Part shown: positions 28,001 to 36,593 of the stretch, piece by piece
How positions within the stretch are numbered: position 1 is the stretch's first letter
Layout of the letters: every line of letters begins with the position of its first letter
Source: Chryseobacterium aquaeductus
Lineage (GTDB): Bacteria > Bacteroidota > Bacteroidia > Flavobacteriales > Weeksellaceae
Direction: 5' to 3'
Length of the DNA: 64,000 bases
Assembly: GCF_905175375.1 (NCBI RefSeq)
Contig: NZ_CAJIMS010000001.1
Location: 3,286,001 to 3,350,000 of the forward strand
Made by a program: the position numbers and the translations under genes
The notes under the pieces: generated by a model
Databases searched by the model: none
Seen by the model: only the letters and a program-made list of their open reading frames with translations
What the model was told of the DNA's origin: nothing

Positions 28001-28801
28001 TTAAAATTTAAAGTTTTTCTCGCCTACTCGTAAATCATTAGATCCTGCCATTTTGATAATAACCACGCCAAGGAAATTTCCTGAGATGCTCTCAGGTAAA
28101 GAAAATTGAACGACCTGATCGCTATTGGGAAGCATGGAGATTGAAATTGCGGGTAATTTTATTTCCTTACCACTGTCTGTATTGGTCAGTTCAAATTCAA
28201 CGGTCGCATCATTGATCGTGTTTCCGTCGTTGTGGATGCTTACTGCTACTTTTCTGTTTCCTGCGTTCTCAGCAGAAACCTCTGCAATATTGGTAATATC
28301 CAGGCTTTTTACCTGGTTCCCAGATGGCGTATAAAAGATATGAAGTCCAACCTCAAATAAAGTAATAATACCGATCCCGTTTTGAATACGTGCCTGATCT
28401 GCCTGCTGTGGAAGTTGCGTAAAAAACAACATACTGTTGGTAACACCAGACTTCGATGCGTCTGCCGGAATCTTCATGGTAACTACAATCTCCTTAGTAC
28501 TTTTCGCAGGAACTGTTACAGAGTTTTCTAAAGTAGAAACCCAAGCGGCATTGGAAGTTTTTGAAGTGCCTGCATCAAGATAAACCTTATTTCCATTTTC
28601 ATCTCTGATCCAATCTTTATAGTTGAGATTAAAAACATAATCTTTCTCAGAACTGTTTTGAAGCGTGACAGTTTGTGTCACTTTTTCTCCCGGATTACCG
28701 GTAAAAAAAAGGCGCGTAGGCGACATAGAAATACTTTGTGCCAGAATTGAAGAAGAGCCTGTCAGGATAAAGAAAATGAAGAGGTGAATAAACTTGCGCA
28801 T
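28001..28801 (-). CDS. PapD-like periplasmic chaperone
   Basis: A 266-residue protein with a signal peptide (1-21) and two Ig-like domains. The N-terminal domain has MSPTRLFFTGNPGEKVTQTV, then strands ending in VPAKSTKEIVVTMKIP, the segment equivalent to the G1 strand of fimbrial chaperones. SMLFFTQLPQ follows at the domain boundary. Such chaperones lend a strand to pilin subunits and hand them to the usher. The gene is between the pilin-like genes and the usher-like gene, with 9 bases to the latter. The fold family is well supported; the function is inferred from context. Confidence 0.75.
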   Translation of the reverse strand: MRKFIHLFIFFILTGSSSILAQSISMSPTRLFFTGNPGEKVTQTVTLQNSSEKDYVFNLNYKDWIRDENGNKVYLDAGTSKTSNAAWVSTLENSVTVPAKSTKEIVVTMKIPADASKSGVTNSMLFFTQLPQQADQARIQNGIGIITLFEVGLHIFYTPSGNQVKSLDITNIAEVSAENAGNRKVAVSIHNDGNTINDATVEFELTNTDSGKEIKLPAISISMLPNSDQVVQFSLPESISGNFLGVVIIKMAGSNDLRVGEKNFKF

Positions 28802-28883
28802 GGTGTAAATTGTTTAAAAATAAAGGATTCCCAAAACTACTGAAAACGTAACTAAAGGAACCCTTATAAACTTAAAAATTTTA

Positions 28884-29429
28884 TTATAATGCTGTTGCGG
28901 TATAAGTTACTGTTTGTGTATAAGTTCCGGCTGGTTTTCCTAGAATTTTAGAAGAAGATGATTGCGAAGCAGGAATTGTATAATCCAAATTTAATGTCAA
29001 AGCGCTTCCAAGCGGAGCATTTGCTACTAAAGTTTGATCTGCCGCAGATAAAACGACAGCGCTTTTTGTTCCTCCCATTGTTCCTGAAGCTGTAGCTGCT
29101 TTAATCGTTAAAACGTCTACAGGAATTAAGTTGGATCCATTGACGAAATTCGGACCACCCGCTTTTACTTTTACAACAAAGCTCTTTGTTGAAGTTACTT
29201 TCAAAGCATTTGCCTGAGCCACTGTTTTCTCTGAATTGTAATCTGCTGCAGTAACATAGTTGAAGGCAACTGCACCACTAATTGCAGTACTTCCTGCATC
29301 GATAGAGATCACATCGTTCAGGGTAATGTTTACCGTTGTCGTTGCGGTAGTATTCTGTGCTTGTACAGCGTTAGTTCCCAATACGATTGCTCCGAAAGTT
29401 AAGGCTGCGATTACGATTTGTTTTTTCAT
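28884..29429 (-). CDS. Pilin-like subunit 1
   Basis: A 181-residue secreted protein: a signal peptide ending AVQAQ (about residue 25), a Thr-rich N-terminal strand (NTTATTTVNITL), an all-beta body and a conserved C-terminal strand (GTYTQTVTYTATAL). The pattern of a free N-terminal strand plus an alternating C-terminal strand fits a DUF4402-like or chaperone-assembled pilin. Its first 50 residues are identical to those of pilin 2, after which they diverge. It is followed after 82 bases by the chaperone gene with no obvious terminator, so its promoter may drive the whole assembly operon. Confidence 0.75.
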   Translation of the reverse strand: MKKQIVIAALTFGAIVLGTNAVQAQNTTATTTVNITLNDVISIDAGSTAISGAVAFNYVTAADYNSEKTVAQANALKVTSTKSFVVKVKAGGPNFVNGSNLIPVDVLTIKAATASGTMGGTKSAVVLSAADQTLVANAPLGSALTLNLDYTIPASQSSSSKILGKPAGTYTQTVTYTATAL

Positions 29430-29546
29430 GATATTTAATTTTTATTTTTGTTTAATTGTTTTCTTTTGAACACTGCAAATCTACAGCGGTAGTAAAGGTT
29501 TCTTTGTAGTTGAAAATGGAAGTTTTTGTAGTAAAATAACTACACG
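29296..29546. repeat. 251-bp direct repeat, copy A
   Basis: Identical, base for base, to 30035-30285. It covers the first 45 codons of pilin 1, its 5' leader, the promoter element and an upstream cluster of gtagt words ending in the inverted pair gtagt/actac (29528-29543). Confidence 0.95.
29476..29483 (-). promoter_or_regulatory. -7 promoter element of pilin 1
   Basis: On the minus strand TAGATTTG matches the Bacteroidota TAnnTTTG element, placing the transcript start about 40 bases before the ATG. No good -33 TTG is seen. Three direct gtagt words (29489, 29506, 29528) lie upstream and may be operator sites. Confidence 0.6.
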
Positions 29547-29571
29547 ATTTAATCATCTGGTTTATATAGAA

Positions 29572-29601
29572 AAGCCCTCAACCTGTAAATGTTGAGGGCT
29601 T
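29572..29601 (-). terminator. Rho-independent terminator of pilin 2
   Basis: An 11-base stem, aagccctcaac (29572-29582) and gttgagggctt (29591-29601). Read on the minus strand it is followed by T-rich sequence. It separates pilin 2 from the pilin 1 promoter. Confidence 0.88.
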
Positions 29602-29622
29602 CTATATAATGATGTGTTTCTA

Positions 29623-30168
29623 TTATAAAGCTGTTGCAGTATACGTAACTGTTTGTGTATAAGTTCCGGCTGGTTTACCTAAGATGTCTGCAGAAGATGA
29701 TTTCGATGCAGGAATCGTGTAATCCAGATTCAATGTTAATGCACTTCCTAGTGGAGCATTGGTAACTAAATTTTGATCAGTTGCAGATAAAACGACAGCG
29801 GTTTTCGTTCCACCCATTGTTCCCGCAGCTGTAGCTGCTTTGATCGTCAAAACATTTACAGGGATCAAGTTGGTTCCATTCATGAAATTAGCACCTCCTG
29901 CTTTTACTTTAACGTTAAAGTTTTTCGTTGAAGTAACTTTCAGAGAGTTGGCTTTGGTAATCGTCTGATCAGAGTTATAGTCTGCTGCAGTAGCATAGTT
30001 AAAGTCTACCGTATTTCCAATTGCAGTACTTCCCGCATCGATAGAGATCACATCGTTCAGGGTAATGTTTACCGTTGTCGTTGCGGTAGTATTCTGTGCT
30101 TGTACAGCGTTAGTTCCCAATACGATTGCTCCGAAAGTTAAGGCTGCGATTACGATTTGTTTTTTCAT
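29623..30168 (-). CDS. Pilin-like subunit 2
   Basis: A 181-residue paralogue of pilin 1 with the same signal peptide and Thr-rich strand (first 50 residues identical). It then has scattered replacements through the body (for example GNTVDFNY against SGAVAFNY) and a nearly identical C-terminus. It has its own copy of the promoter and its own terminator, so it forms a separate one-gene unit. Expression can therefore differ from that of the assembly genes only through the immediate flanks. It is either an alternative major subunit or a source of variant sequence for recombination with pilin 1. Confidence 0.75.
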   Translation of the reverse strand: MKKQIVIAALTFGAIVLGTNAVQAQNTTATTTVNITLNDVISIDAGSTAIGNTVDFNYATAADYNSDQTITKANSLKVTSTKNFNVKVKAGGANFMNGTNLIPVNVLTIKAATAAGTMGGTKTAVVLSATDQNLVTNAPLGSALTLNLDYTIPASKSSSADILGKPAGTYTQTVTYTATAL

Positions 30169-30285
30169 GATATTTAATTTTTATTTTTGTTTAATTGTTT
30201 TCTTTTGAACACTGCAAATCTACAGCGGTAGTAAAGGTTTCTTTGTAGTTGAAAATGGAAGTTTTTGTAGTAAAATAACTACACG
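30035..30285. repeat. 251-bp direct repeat, copy B
   Basis: Identical to 29296-29546 at an offset of 739 bases. It covers the first 45 codons and the full promoter region of pilin 2. The boundary is sharp: the next base differs on both sides (t/c upstream of the coding part, a/g beyond acacg). Confidence 0.95.
30215..30222 (-). promoter_or_regulatory. -7 promoter element of pilin 2
   Basis: TAGATTTG on the minus strand, as for pilin 1 and within the same duplicated segment, about 47 bases before the ATG. Confidence 0.6.
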
Positions 30286-30298
30286 GTTTATTTCAACG

Positions 30299-30332
30299 AA
30301 AAGCCCTCAACATGTAAATGTTGAGGGCTTTT
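30299..30332 (-). terminator. Rho-independent terminator of pilin 3
   Basis: A 15-base perfect stem, aaaagccctcaacat (30299-30313) and its complement (30318-30332), with a gtaa loop. It is nearly the same sequence as the terminator of pilin 2, so it belongs to the duplicated unit. Confidence 0.9.
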
Positions 30333-30351
30333 AAATAATTATTCGTTTTAA

Positions 30352-30888
30352 TTACAATGCAGTCGCAGTATAAGTTACTGTTTGCATATATGTTCCTTTA
30401 GGTTTTCCCAAAAGAACCTTTGATGCTTTTTCTGCCGAAATAGAATAAGCAATATTTAAAGCTTGTTTTGCACCTAAACTTGCGTTACTCACCAGAACCT
30501 GATCGTTTGTAGATAAAGTTACCTCATTCATAGTTCCCATTAAACTTCCACCCGATATCGCTTTTACCTGCAATACATCTACAGGAATAAGGTTTGCGCC
30601 ACTTACAAAATTTGCGCCATCAGATTTTATTTTAACATCGAAATTTTTGGAGGAATTTATGACTAAACTATTGGGAACCGTTACGCTTTTTGAAGAATTA
30701 TAATCTGTTGTGTTCACATAATTAAAATCTACAGCGCCTCCTGAAGCAACACTTCCTTCGTCGATTGAAATAACATCTGCTAAAATAATATTGATTGATG
30801 TACCTACATGGTCTGAATGTTGTGCCTGAACCTGATGAGTTCCTACTGCTACTAGAAATAGCATGGCGATGAAGATTTGTTTTTTCAT
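30352..30888 (-). CDS. Pilin-like subunit 3 (divergent)
   Basis: A 178-residue paralogue of pilins 1 and 2 with a signal peptide ending QVQAQ, a shared VISIDEGS motif, the FNY and DYNSSKSV segments and the same C-terminal GTYMQTVTYTATAL. It is clearly more diverged than the other two, and its upstream DNA is not part of the 251-bp repeat. A TAGATTTG on the minus strand (30965-30972) may be its promoter, about 77 bases before the ATG. It may be the ancestral copy or a minor subunit. Confidence 0.72.
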   Translation of the reverse strand: MKKQIFIAMLFLVAVGTHQVQAQHSDHVGTSINIILADVISIDEGSVASGGAVDFNYVNTTDYNSSKSVTVPNSLVINSSKNFDVKIKSDGANFVSGANLIPVDVLQVKAISGGSLMGTMNEVTLSTNDQVLVSNASLGAKQALNIAYSISAEKASKVLLGKPKGTYMQTVTYTATAL

Positions 30889-31604
30889 AATAGAATAAAT
30901 TTAAAATAAATGTAAGATAAATGCTATTATTCTAATTTAATAGTTCTGTGATAATTGGTGGAACCAAATCTAAGACCATTATTTGAAATGACCAAATTCT
31001 TTGTTGCTATTTTTCAAGTAATAAATCTTACACCATACGCAACAATTTTAAACAACAAGAATTTGCAGAGAAATTTGGTGTAGCTCTTTCAGTAATTGGA
31101 AATAAAATATGAAAAGGATTACTTAATTATAGAACAAGTAAATCATATACCTGAATTGGAATGATACAACGATTTTTTTTCAAAATCTTTACTGGTATGA
31201 TCTTTTTGCGAGCTTCATCATACTTCAATTTTGTAAGTTCTGCTCGTTTGATGATTATTTCGGAAGGAATTTTCTTAAGATCAATTCATTAGGACTGAAA
31301 GTTTTATATTGAAATCTGATGCTACTATATCAAAAGCATTCAGCACCACTTCCTCTTGTCCGATACAAAAGAACATAATGACAAGAATTTGTTTGCCCGA
31401 TCACTTATGAAAGGAATATTTAATTCAAGATGCAAAAACACCATTATATCTGTAACGATAAAAGCTAGGGCTTTGGTTTTAAAATTTAAATTGCCTATTC
31501 CATTATGCACTAATGCTTCTTTCGTGAACTTCTTTCAACAATTTGTATTAAAATATTTTTAAAATCAATTCGTCGCATTCGGCAATAAGAATTAAGAGGT
31601 GATT
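30889..31604. other. Gene-poor region with decayed fragments
   Basis: About 716 bases between pilin 3 and a large kinase gene. I see one recognisable decayed fragment (HipB-like, 31047-31164). A minus-strand stretch of 53 codons at 31126-31285 lacks a start (it includes EIIIKRAELTKLKYDEARKK) and may be another relic or chance. No intact gene, terminator or transposase is evident. Confidence 0.5.
31047..31164 (+). pseudogene. Decayed HipB/y4mF-like helix-turn-helix antitoxin fragment
   Basis: The plus strand reads FKQQEFAEKFGVALSVIGNKI, then a TGA, and after a frameshift YLIIEQVNHIPELE and a stop. The first part matches the helix-turn-helix of Bacteroidota HipB-type antitoxins (pattern QEEFAEKxGVALTVIRKIEQGK) and the second fits their following NLNLEKVNQVL segment. 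There is no start codon, and a stop plus a frameshift interrupt it. No HipA toxin follows. It is interpreted as a relic of a toxin-antitoxin module. Confidence 0.45.
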
Positions 31605-34600
31605 TTATTTTAATAAATTTCTAAGTATGTTAAGAACTAGTACAATTTCACTGTTCATATCATTCTCCATAGAGATGAAGTCCATACCCTCCGTTATTTT
31701 CTTTTCCCAGTTGATTGTGACTTCTACCAGTCGCAACAGACCCGCTGTTCCTGCAGTTCCTCTCAGTTTATGGAGAATCATTTTTAGCGTTTCGATATCA
31801 TCTTTTACTACACTTTCTTTGATGATTTTTTGCGCCTCGATAAGTTCCTGGATCACTAAATTTAGAAAAACTTCTCTGAAATCTTCGTCTCCTATCTGTT
31901 CGTTAAGGAGGTCAATATCAATATGTTTTGTGATAATTTGAATATCACTATCGCTTTTCAAAGGAATATGTCTATTCAACATTTCTCTAAGATCAGATTG
32001 CCTCAAGGGTTTGGGTAAGAAATCATTCATCCCCGAATTCAAACATTTTTCTTTCTCCTCAAATATATTCCCTGCTGTAACACCGATGATAGGAACATTA
32101 GAATATTCCGGTAAAAGACGAATATGTTTTGTAGCTTCAATACCATCCATGACCGGAAGTTGCACATCCATCAATATAAGATCAAAAAAATGATCCGTAC
32201 ATTGTTCGACAGCCTGAAGACCATCCGTAGCTTCTATCATTTTTACCTCAGGAACCAGAGACTTCAACATTCTGTTATTAAGAACCATATTCACAGGATT
32301 ATCATCTACTAGTAACACAAGTGGTGATTTCATCAAAAAAGAAGTTTCGGTTTCAACTTTAGGACTAATTGCTTTTTTTTCTGTTTCAGTGATTTTTACA
32401 ACTGATCTTAAAGTTCTGTATAATTCTTCCGATTTAATGGGCTTGAGCAGGAAATAGGAATTATTTTCCTGACGGAAAGAATTTATAACATCATGTTCTT
32501 CAGAAGAAGTATGCAGAATAATTAATGGTGAAAGTTCGTTTTGTTTATTAAAAAGTTCTTTGATTTTTTCAATGGTTTCTAATCCTGATATGATAGGCAT
32601 ATGATAATCCATCAGAATAACATCAAAACGTTCTCCTGCCAGTAATGTCTGAAGTGCCTCCAAGCCGTTTGCTGCAAGACGAGAATCTATCTTTTTGTAA
32701 GAAAGCATATGTTGCAGAATCACTCTGTTTGCTTCATTATCATCAACGATAAGTACTTTTTTGATGTTTAAGTCTTCCATTTCATTACGGTCAGAATATT
32801 CAAAAGGAGCTGTAATATTGAAATGGAAAACGGATCCTTTTTCAGGTTCGCTGATCAATGACAGATTACTGCCCATATATTTGAGAATATTGTTTGAAAT
32901 AGTAAGACCCAAGCCAGTTCCGCCATAGCGTTTATTGATCGAGCTGTTTTCCTGAGTGAAAGCATCAAAAATGTATTGTTGTTTTTCTTTTGCAATACCA
33001 ATTCCGGTATCTCTTACTGAGAACCGTAAAGTAATATTTTCGTCGTCTATGTGTACTTTTTCTACTTTAAGTTCTATTTCTCCTTTTTCTGTAAATTTTA
33101 CTGCATTTCCAAGAAGATTTATAAGAATCTGCTTCAGTCTTGATTCATCTATCTGGATGGTTTCCGGAAGACCTTGTTCTATATTTAAAAGCAGTTCTAT
33201 ATTTTTCTTCTGAGATTGATAAATAATCACATTGATTACTTGGCTCACGATATCATATATATTAGATTTTTCAATCAAAAGATCCATCTTGCCCGACTCA
33301 ATTTTTGAAAAATCAAGAATATCATTAATGATGTTTAGTAGACTTTCACCTGACTCATTAATATAATTAAGATATTGTGTCTGTATTTCATTCAATGGTG
33401 TTTTTAATAAAAGATCTGAAAAACCAATTACACCGTTCAAAGGTGTTCTGATCTCATGACTCATGTTTGCAAGAAATTCTGATTTGGCCTTACTTGCAAT
33501 CTCAGCCATTTTTTTAGCATTTTTCAACTCTTCATTTATTCTCACAGAATCGGTGATATTTTGTGCAGACACAATAGCACCACCAATAATCTCATTTGAA
33601 AGATACCACGGACTTACATTAAAGTTGAAATGTTGTAATTCTTCTTTGTTTGGGATTGCGACCGTAAAGTCTTTATTGCTGTAAGTTTTGCCTTTCAAAG
33701 CATTCTCGTATATTTCCTTCCTGTCGTCACTTACATTGGGAGAAATAGCAAAAATATTCTCCCCAATAAGCTCGCGATCATTCATCTGAAATTCATTTTT
33801 CCAGCTGCTGCTTACAGAAAGATAATTAAGATCTTTATCAAACATTGCTACGGCAGTGGGAACGTAAGTTACAAATGAGCGTAACATCGCCTCTTTTTTA
33901 GATAATTCAAGATAGATATTCTTGAAGCCATCTATATCCTGTATAATACCGAAAACTTTTTTACATACTCCGTCTTCAAACTCTGGAATTCCCTTTACTC
34001 TTACCCAAATCATCACGCCATCTCTTCGTATCAGCTGTAGCTCTTCATCATACGGAACACCTTCATTTACAGCTCTTTCAAATACATATTTTAACCTTTT
34101 TCTACTGTCCTCTTCATAAAAATCTAAAGCTGATCCAAGATCAGGTTGAAATGTAGGGTCAGTTTTATGGATTTCTTTACAAGGTAGTGACCAAAATACA
34201 GAATTTGTTTCAAAATTGAATTCCCATCCTCCTACCTGAGCTACTAAATTTGTCTGTTCCAGTACTTTTTTTGTATGTAATAAATCTCTTTCTAAAGCTA
34301 CTTTATCAGTAATATTCAAAGCAGTACTTATTACATATGGTTCTCCTTTTGTATCAATCTCAACAATGTTGTGATACATCCATATTAATTCTTCCTTTTC
34401 CTTTGTCTGAAGTATCATATTTCCGACATCTTCGGTATGGGAACCGATTTTCTGCAGATAGTGCTCCAAGAGATCATGGTTTTTTTCCGGAACCAAGTCT
34501 TTTAGATTTAATCCTTGTACTTCATTATTAGAGTATTTTAGAGTTTCCCTGCCTTTCTCATTTACCGCAAGGATATTACCTTCCATATCGTGTATACTCA

Positions 34601-35501
34601 TCAATCCTATTGCATTTTCGAAAAAGTTTCTAAAACGGCGTTCGGAACTTTCCAGCTTTACCCGTTCTTCGAGACGAGTTGTGATATCCACCCCAAAACA
34701 GAAGATTTCAGAGTCATTATCGTTCTTTTTCATGAACCATTCTACAGTAATAGGGCTTGAATTATCAGCAAATGTAGTAGAAGTAAATGCAAACTCTTGG
34801 TCTCCCTCATTAAATTTTTCTGAAAGTAATGAATCGGTAAAAGCTGCATCTGATATGATGGTGCTAAATTTTTGACTGATCGCCTGTACTTTAGTAAGTC
34901 CAAAAGTTTTTTCGAAAGATGGATTTACTTCCTTTAATCTTAAATTATTATCTAAGACACAGATTAGGTTGTTAGAGATACTAAAGGTCTGCTTAAAGTA
35001 TTCTGCCTGATTGTTTTTTCTCTTACTAATCAAATGGTTGGTAACAACCGCGCCTATTTTTTTTAAAGTAGCTATCTGATTATCTGATATGACTTTAGGC
35101 TTATAATCAATAACACAAAGTGTTCCCAAAGCAAAACCTTCGTCATCAATCAATGGTACTCCCACATAAAAGCGGATTCCCCCATCTTTTATCAAAGGGT
35201 TGCTGGATGAGCGCTCATCTGATAATGTATCAGGAATCACAACCACATTTCCACTTTCAATAGTATATTGGCATACCGTATTTTTTCGATCTACAAAATC
35301 CAAAGACATCCCTACACAACTCTGAATGACCTGAGTCTCGCTTTCCATCATCGCTATCAGAGATGCAGGGCAGTCTACAATTAAGCATGCTGTTTCTGCA
35401 AAAACATCTAATTGCGGATCTTTTGCTAAATCTAACAGATCAAAATACGCCAACTTCTTGATTCTTTCTTCCTCATTTGCAGGTACAGGATATTTACTCA
35501 T
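31605..35501 (-). CDS. GAF-multi-PAS hybrid kinase with two receivers and HPt
   Basis: A 1298-residue cytoplasmic hybrid kinase containing a whole phosphorelay: GAF (about 20-160), four PAS modules (about 165-280, 285-400, 410-530, 540-660), HisKA with H682 in ANMSHEIRTP, HATPase (about 790-910, GGTGLGL), receiver 1 (about 935-1055, ILMDYHMP), receiver 2 (about 1085-1200, ILMDVQLP) and a C-terminal HPt domain whose phosphorylatable His is in LHKLRGTAG. No membrane segment is seen, so signals are intracellular. It is monocistronic and has no adjacent output regulator. The lone receiver at 41812 or the LuxR regulator at 20264 could receive phosphate from the HPt. Confidence 0.93.
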   Translation of the reverse strand: MSKYPVPANEEERIKKLAYFDLLDLAKDPQLDVFAETACLIVDCPASLIAMMESETQVIQSCVGMSLDFVDRKNTVCQYTIESGNVVVIPDTLSDERSSSNPLIKDGGIRFYVGVPLIDDEGFALGTLCVIDYKPKVISDNQIATLKKIGAVVTNHLISKRKNNQAEYFKQTFSISNNLICVLDNNLRLKEVNPSFEKTFGLTKVQAISQKFSTIISDAAFTDSLLSEKFNEGDQEFAFTSTTFADNSSPITVEWFMKKNDNDSEIFCFGVDITTRLEERVKLESSERRFRNFFENAIGLMSIHDMEGNILAVNEKGRETLKYSNNEVQGLNLKDLVPEKNHDLLEHYLQKIGSHTEDVGNMILQTKEKEELIWMYHNIVEIDTKGEPYVISTALNITDKVALERDLLHTKKVLEQTNLVAQVGGWEFNFETNSVFWSLPCKEIHKTDPTFQPDLGSALDFYEEDSRKRLKYVFERAVNEGVPYDEELQLIRRDGVMIWVRVKGIPEFEDGVCKKVFGIIQDIDGFKNIYLELSKKEAMLRSFVTYVPTAVAMFDKDLNYLSVSSSWKNEFQMNDRELIGENIFAISPNVSDDRKEIYENALKGKTYSNKDFTVAIPNKEELQHFNFNVSPWYLSNEIIGGAIVSAQNITDSVRINEELKNAKKMAEIASKAKSEFLANMSHEIRTPLNGVIGFSDLLLKTPLNEIQTQYLNYINESGESLLNIINDILDFSKIESGKMDLLIEKSNIYDIVSQVINVIIYQSQKKNIELLLNIEQGLPETIQIDESRLKQILINLLGNAVKFTEKGEIELKVEKVHIDDENITLRFSVRDTGIGIAKEKQQYIFDAFTQENSSINKRYGGTGLGLTISNNILKYMGSNLSLISEPEKGSVFHFNITAPFEYSDRNEMEDLNIKKVLIVDDNEANRVILQHMLSYKKIDSRLAANGLEALQTLLAGERFDVILMDYHMPIISGLETIEKIKELFNKQNELSPLIILHTSSEEHDVINSFRQENNSYFLLKPIKSEELYRTLRSVVKITETEKKAISPKVETETSFLMKSPLVLLVDDNPVNMVLNNRMLKSLVPEVKMIEATDGLQAVEQCTDHFFDLILMDVQLPVMDGIEATKHIRLLPEYSNVPIIGVTAGNIFEEKEKCLNSGMNDFLPKPLRQSDLREMLNRHIPLKSDSDIQIITKHIDIDLLNEQIGDEDFREVFLNLVIQELIEAQKIIKESVVKDDIETLKMILHKLRGTAGTAGLLRLVEVTINWEKKITEGMDFISMENDMNSEIVLVLNILRNLLK

Positions 35502-36233
35502 ATATAATAGTGTCTAAAGGAATTTAATTGAACTTTTGTAGGCAGAAATGACGCTATATCAAATCGATCACAATATAGCTGAAAATTACATTTCGGAACA
35601 AATTAATTTATTTATAATAGTGAATTAATTTTTCATAAAGTTATATTAATGAGGAATTACAAATTATTTTGATCGCTACAACAAAGTGATTGCCTAATAC
35701 ACTGAACCAATTGAAGGTTTTAAAGAATGAAAGAACCTAATTATATCGCTTTCTAATGGAGAGTAGATATTTATTTTTTGAAGAATCAAAACTGGATTGG
35801 AAAGTTCTTAATGAAACAAAAGTGATAGAAAGGTTCAGATGTCAGCTCCCAAAAACTACATCTGACACAGGAGATATCTTTTTTCCTGTTTTATTAAAGA
35901 TATTTTGATTCCTGAAGGATCCTTTAAATTCAAGAGTCTCTCCGGAATGATAATGTAATTTATTATAAAAATAATGCAATACAGATTTTCTCCATGTTCA
36001 ACCGAGCAAAGAGTTTTTCCTGAAAAAAGAAAGAATAATTTTGTCTCAATTGTAACAATTTACTCAAATTCCTACTAAACTGTATTCACATTAAAAGGTG
36101 ATTATTTTAGTTTCAAGTTGAGGCTAGGTCTTTATCACTTAATCGGATTTCTAATTTAATTAACATAAAACTATAAACATAAATTAGATAGAATTAATTG
36201 TATATTGCAAACAATAACTATAAAAAGAATGAT
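35502..36233. other. Long AT-rich spacer without recognised gene
   Basis: About 730 bases. The only structure I see is an 8-base inverted pair, tcagatgt (35835-35842) and acatctga (35858-35865). Short open frames here have no family resemblance. It must contain the promoter of the leftward kinase near 35510-35560. Confidence 0.4.
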
Positions 36234-36386
36234 ATGTTGGCTATCTCTTTTCAGCACATAATACTATTAATGATAATACTGATACCAGTACTTTTAGGTG
36301 TTGGTTATATTATTTATAGCATTGTAAAACACACCATTAAACAAGCAATTTTAGATTCTCGTGAAGAGAAAAACCAACGTAAATAG
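36234..36386 (+). CDS. Small single-span membrane protein
   Basis: A 50-residue protein (ATG at 36234, MLAISFQH) with one long hydrophobic segment (about 7-30, LLMIILIPVLLGVGYIIY) and a basic cytoplasmic tail (REEKNQRK). A longer start at 36198 would add 12 Asn/Lys-rich residues and is less likely. I do not know the family, though the layout resembles the small membrane proteins often found beside kinases in Bacteroidota. It lies about 200 bases upstream of a PAS kinase on the same strand. Confidence 0.5.
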   Translation: MLAISFQHIILLMIILIPVLLGVGYIIYSIVKHTIKQAILDSREEKNQRK

Positions 36387-36577
36387 GAGTTTTCTATTTC
36401 CAATTCAGACTTCCCCAATCTATGAGAATTTCTAAACAGTCTGTGACTTAATTAAAAGGTTCTGTACACTTTTTTACGTGGATTAAGTACAATTTTGCTT
36501 TGAATCACTTTTTCTCCCACTGATCAATTCTATTATTTTAGATACCACAAGTAAAGGTCGATAATTAGACTTTTGCT

Positions 36578-36585
36578 TACCTTTG
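36578..36585 (+). promoter_or_regulatory. TAnnTTTG element just before a kinase start
   Basis: TACCTTTG matches the Bacteroidota -7 consensus. It is only 8 bases before the ATG at 36594, so the transcript would be nearly leaderless. It also argues against a TTG start at 36573. Confidence 0.4.
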
Positions 36586-36593
36586 AAAGATAT

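Noticed and set aside
28884..30888. Pilin repeats as an insertion sequence or CRISPR-like array
   Set aside because: The repeated unit contains genes with signal peptides, promoters and terminators, has no transposase or terminal inverted repeats, and is not spaced like a CRISPR.
31356..31562. Plus-strand open frame of 68 codons
   Set aside because: No recognisable domain, start context or partner; the surrounding DNA looks decayed.
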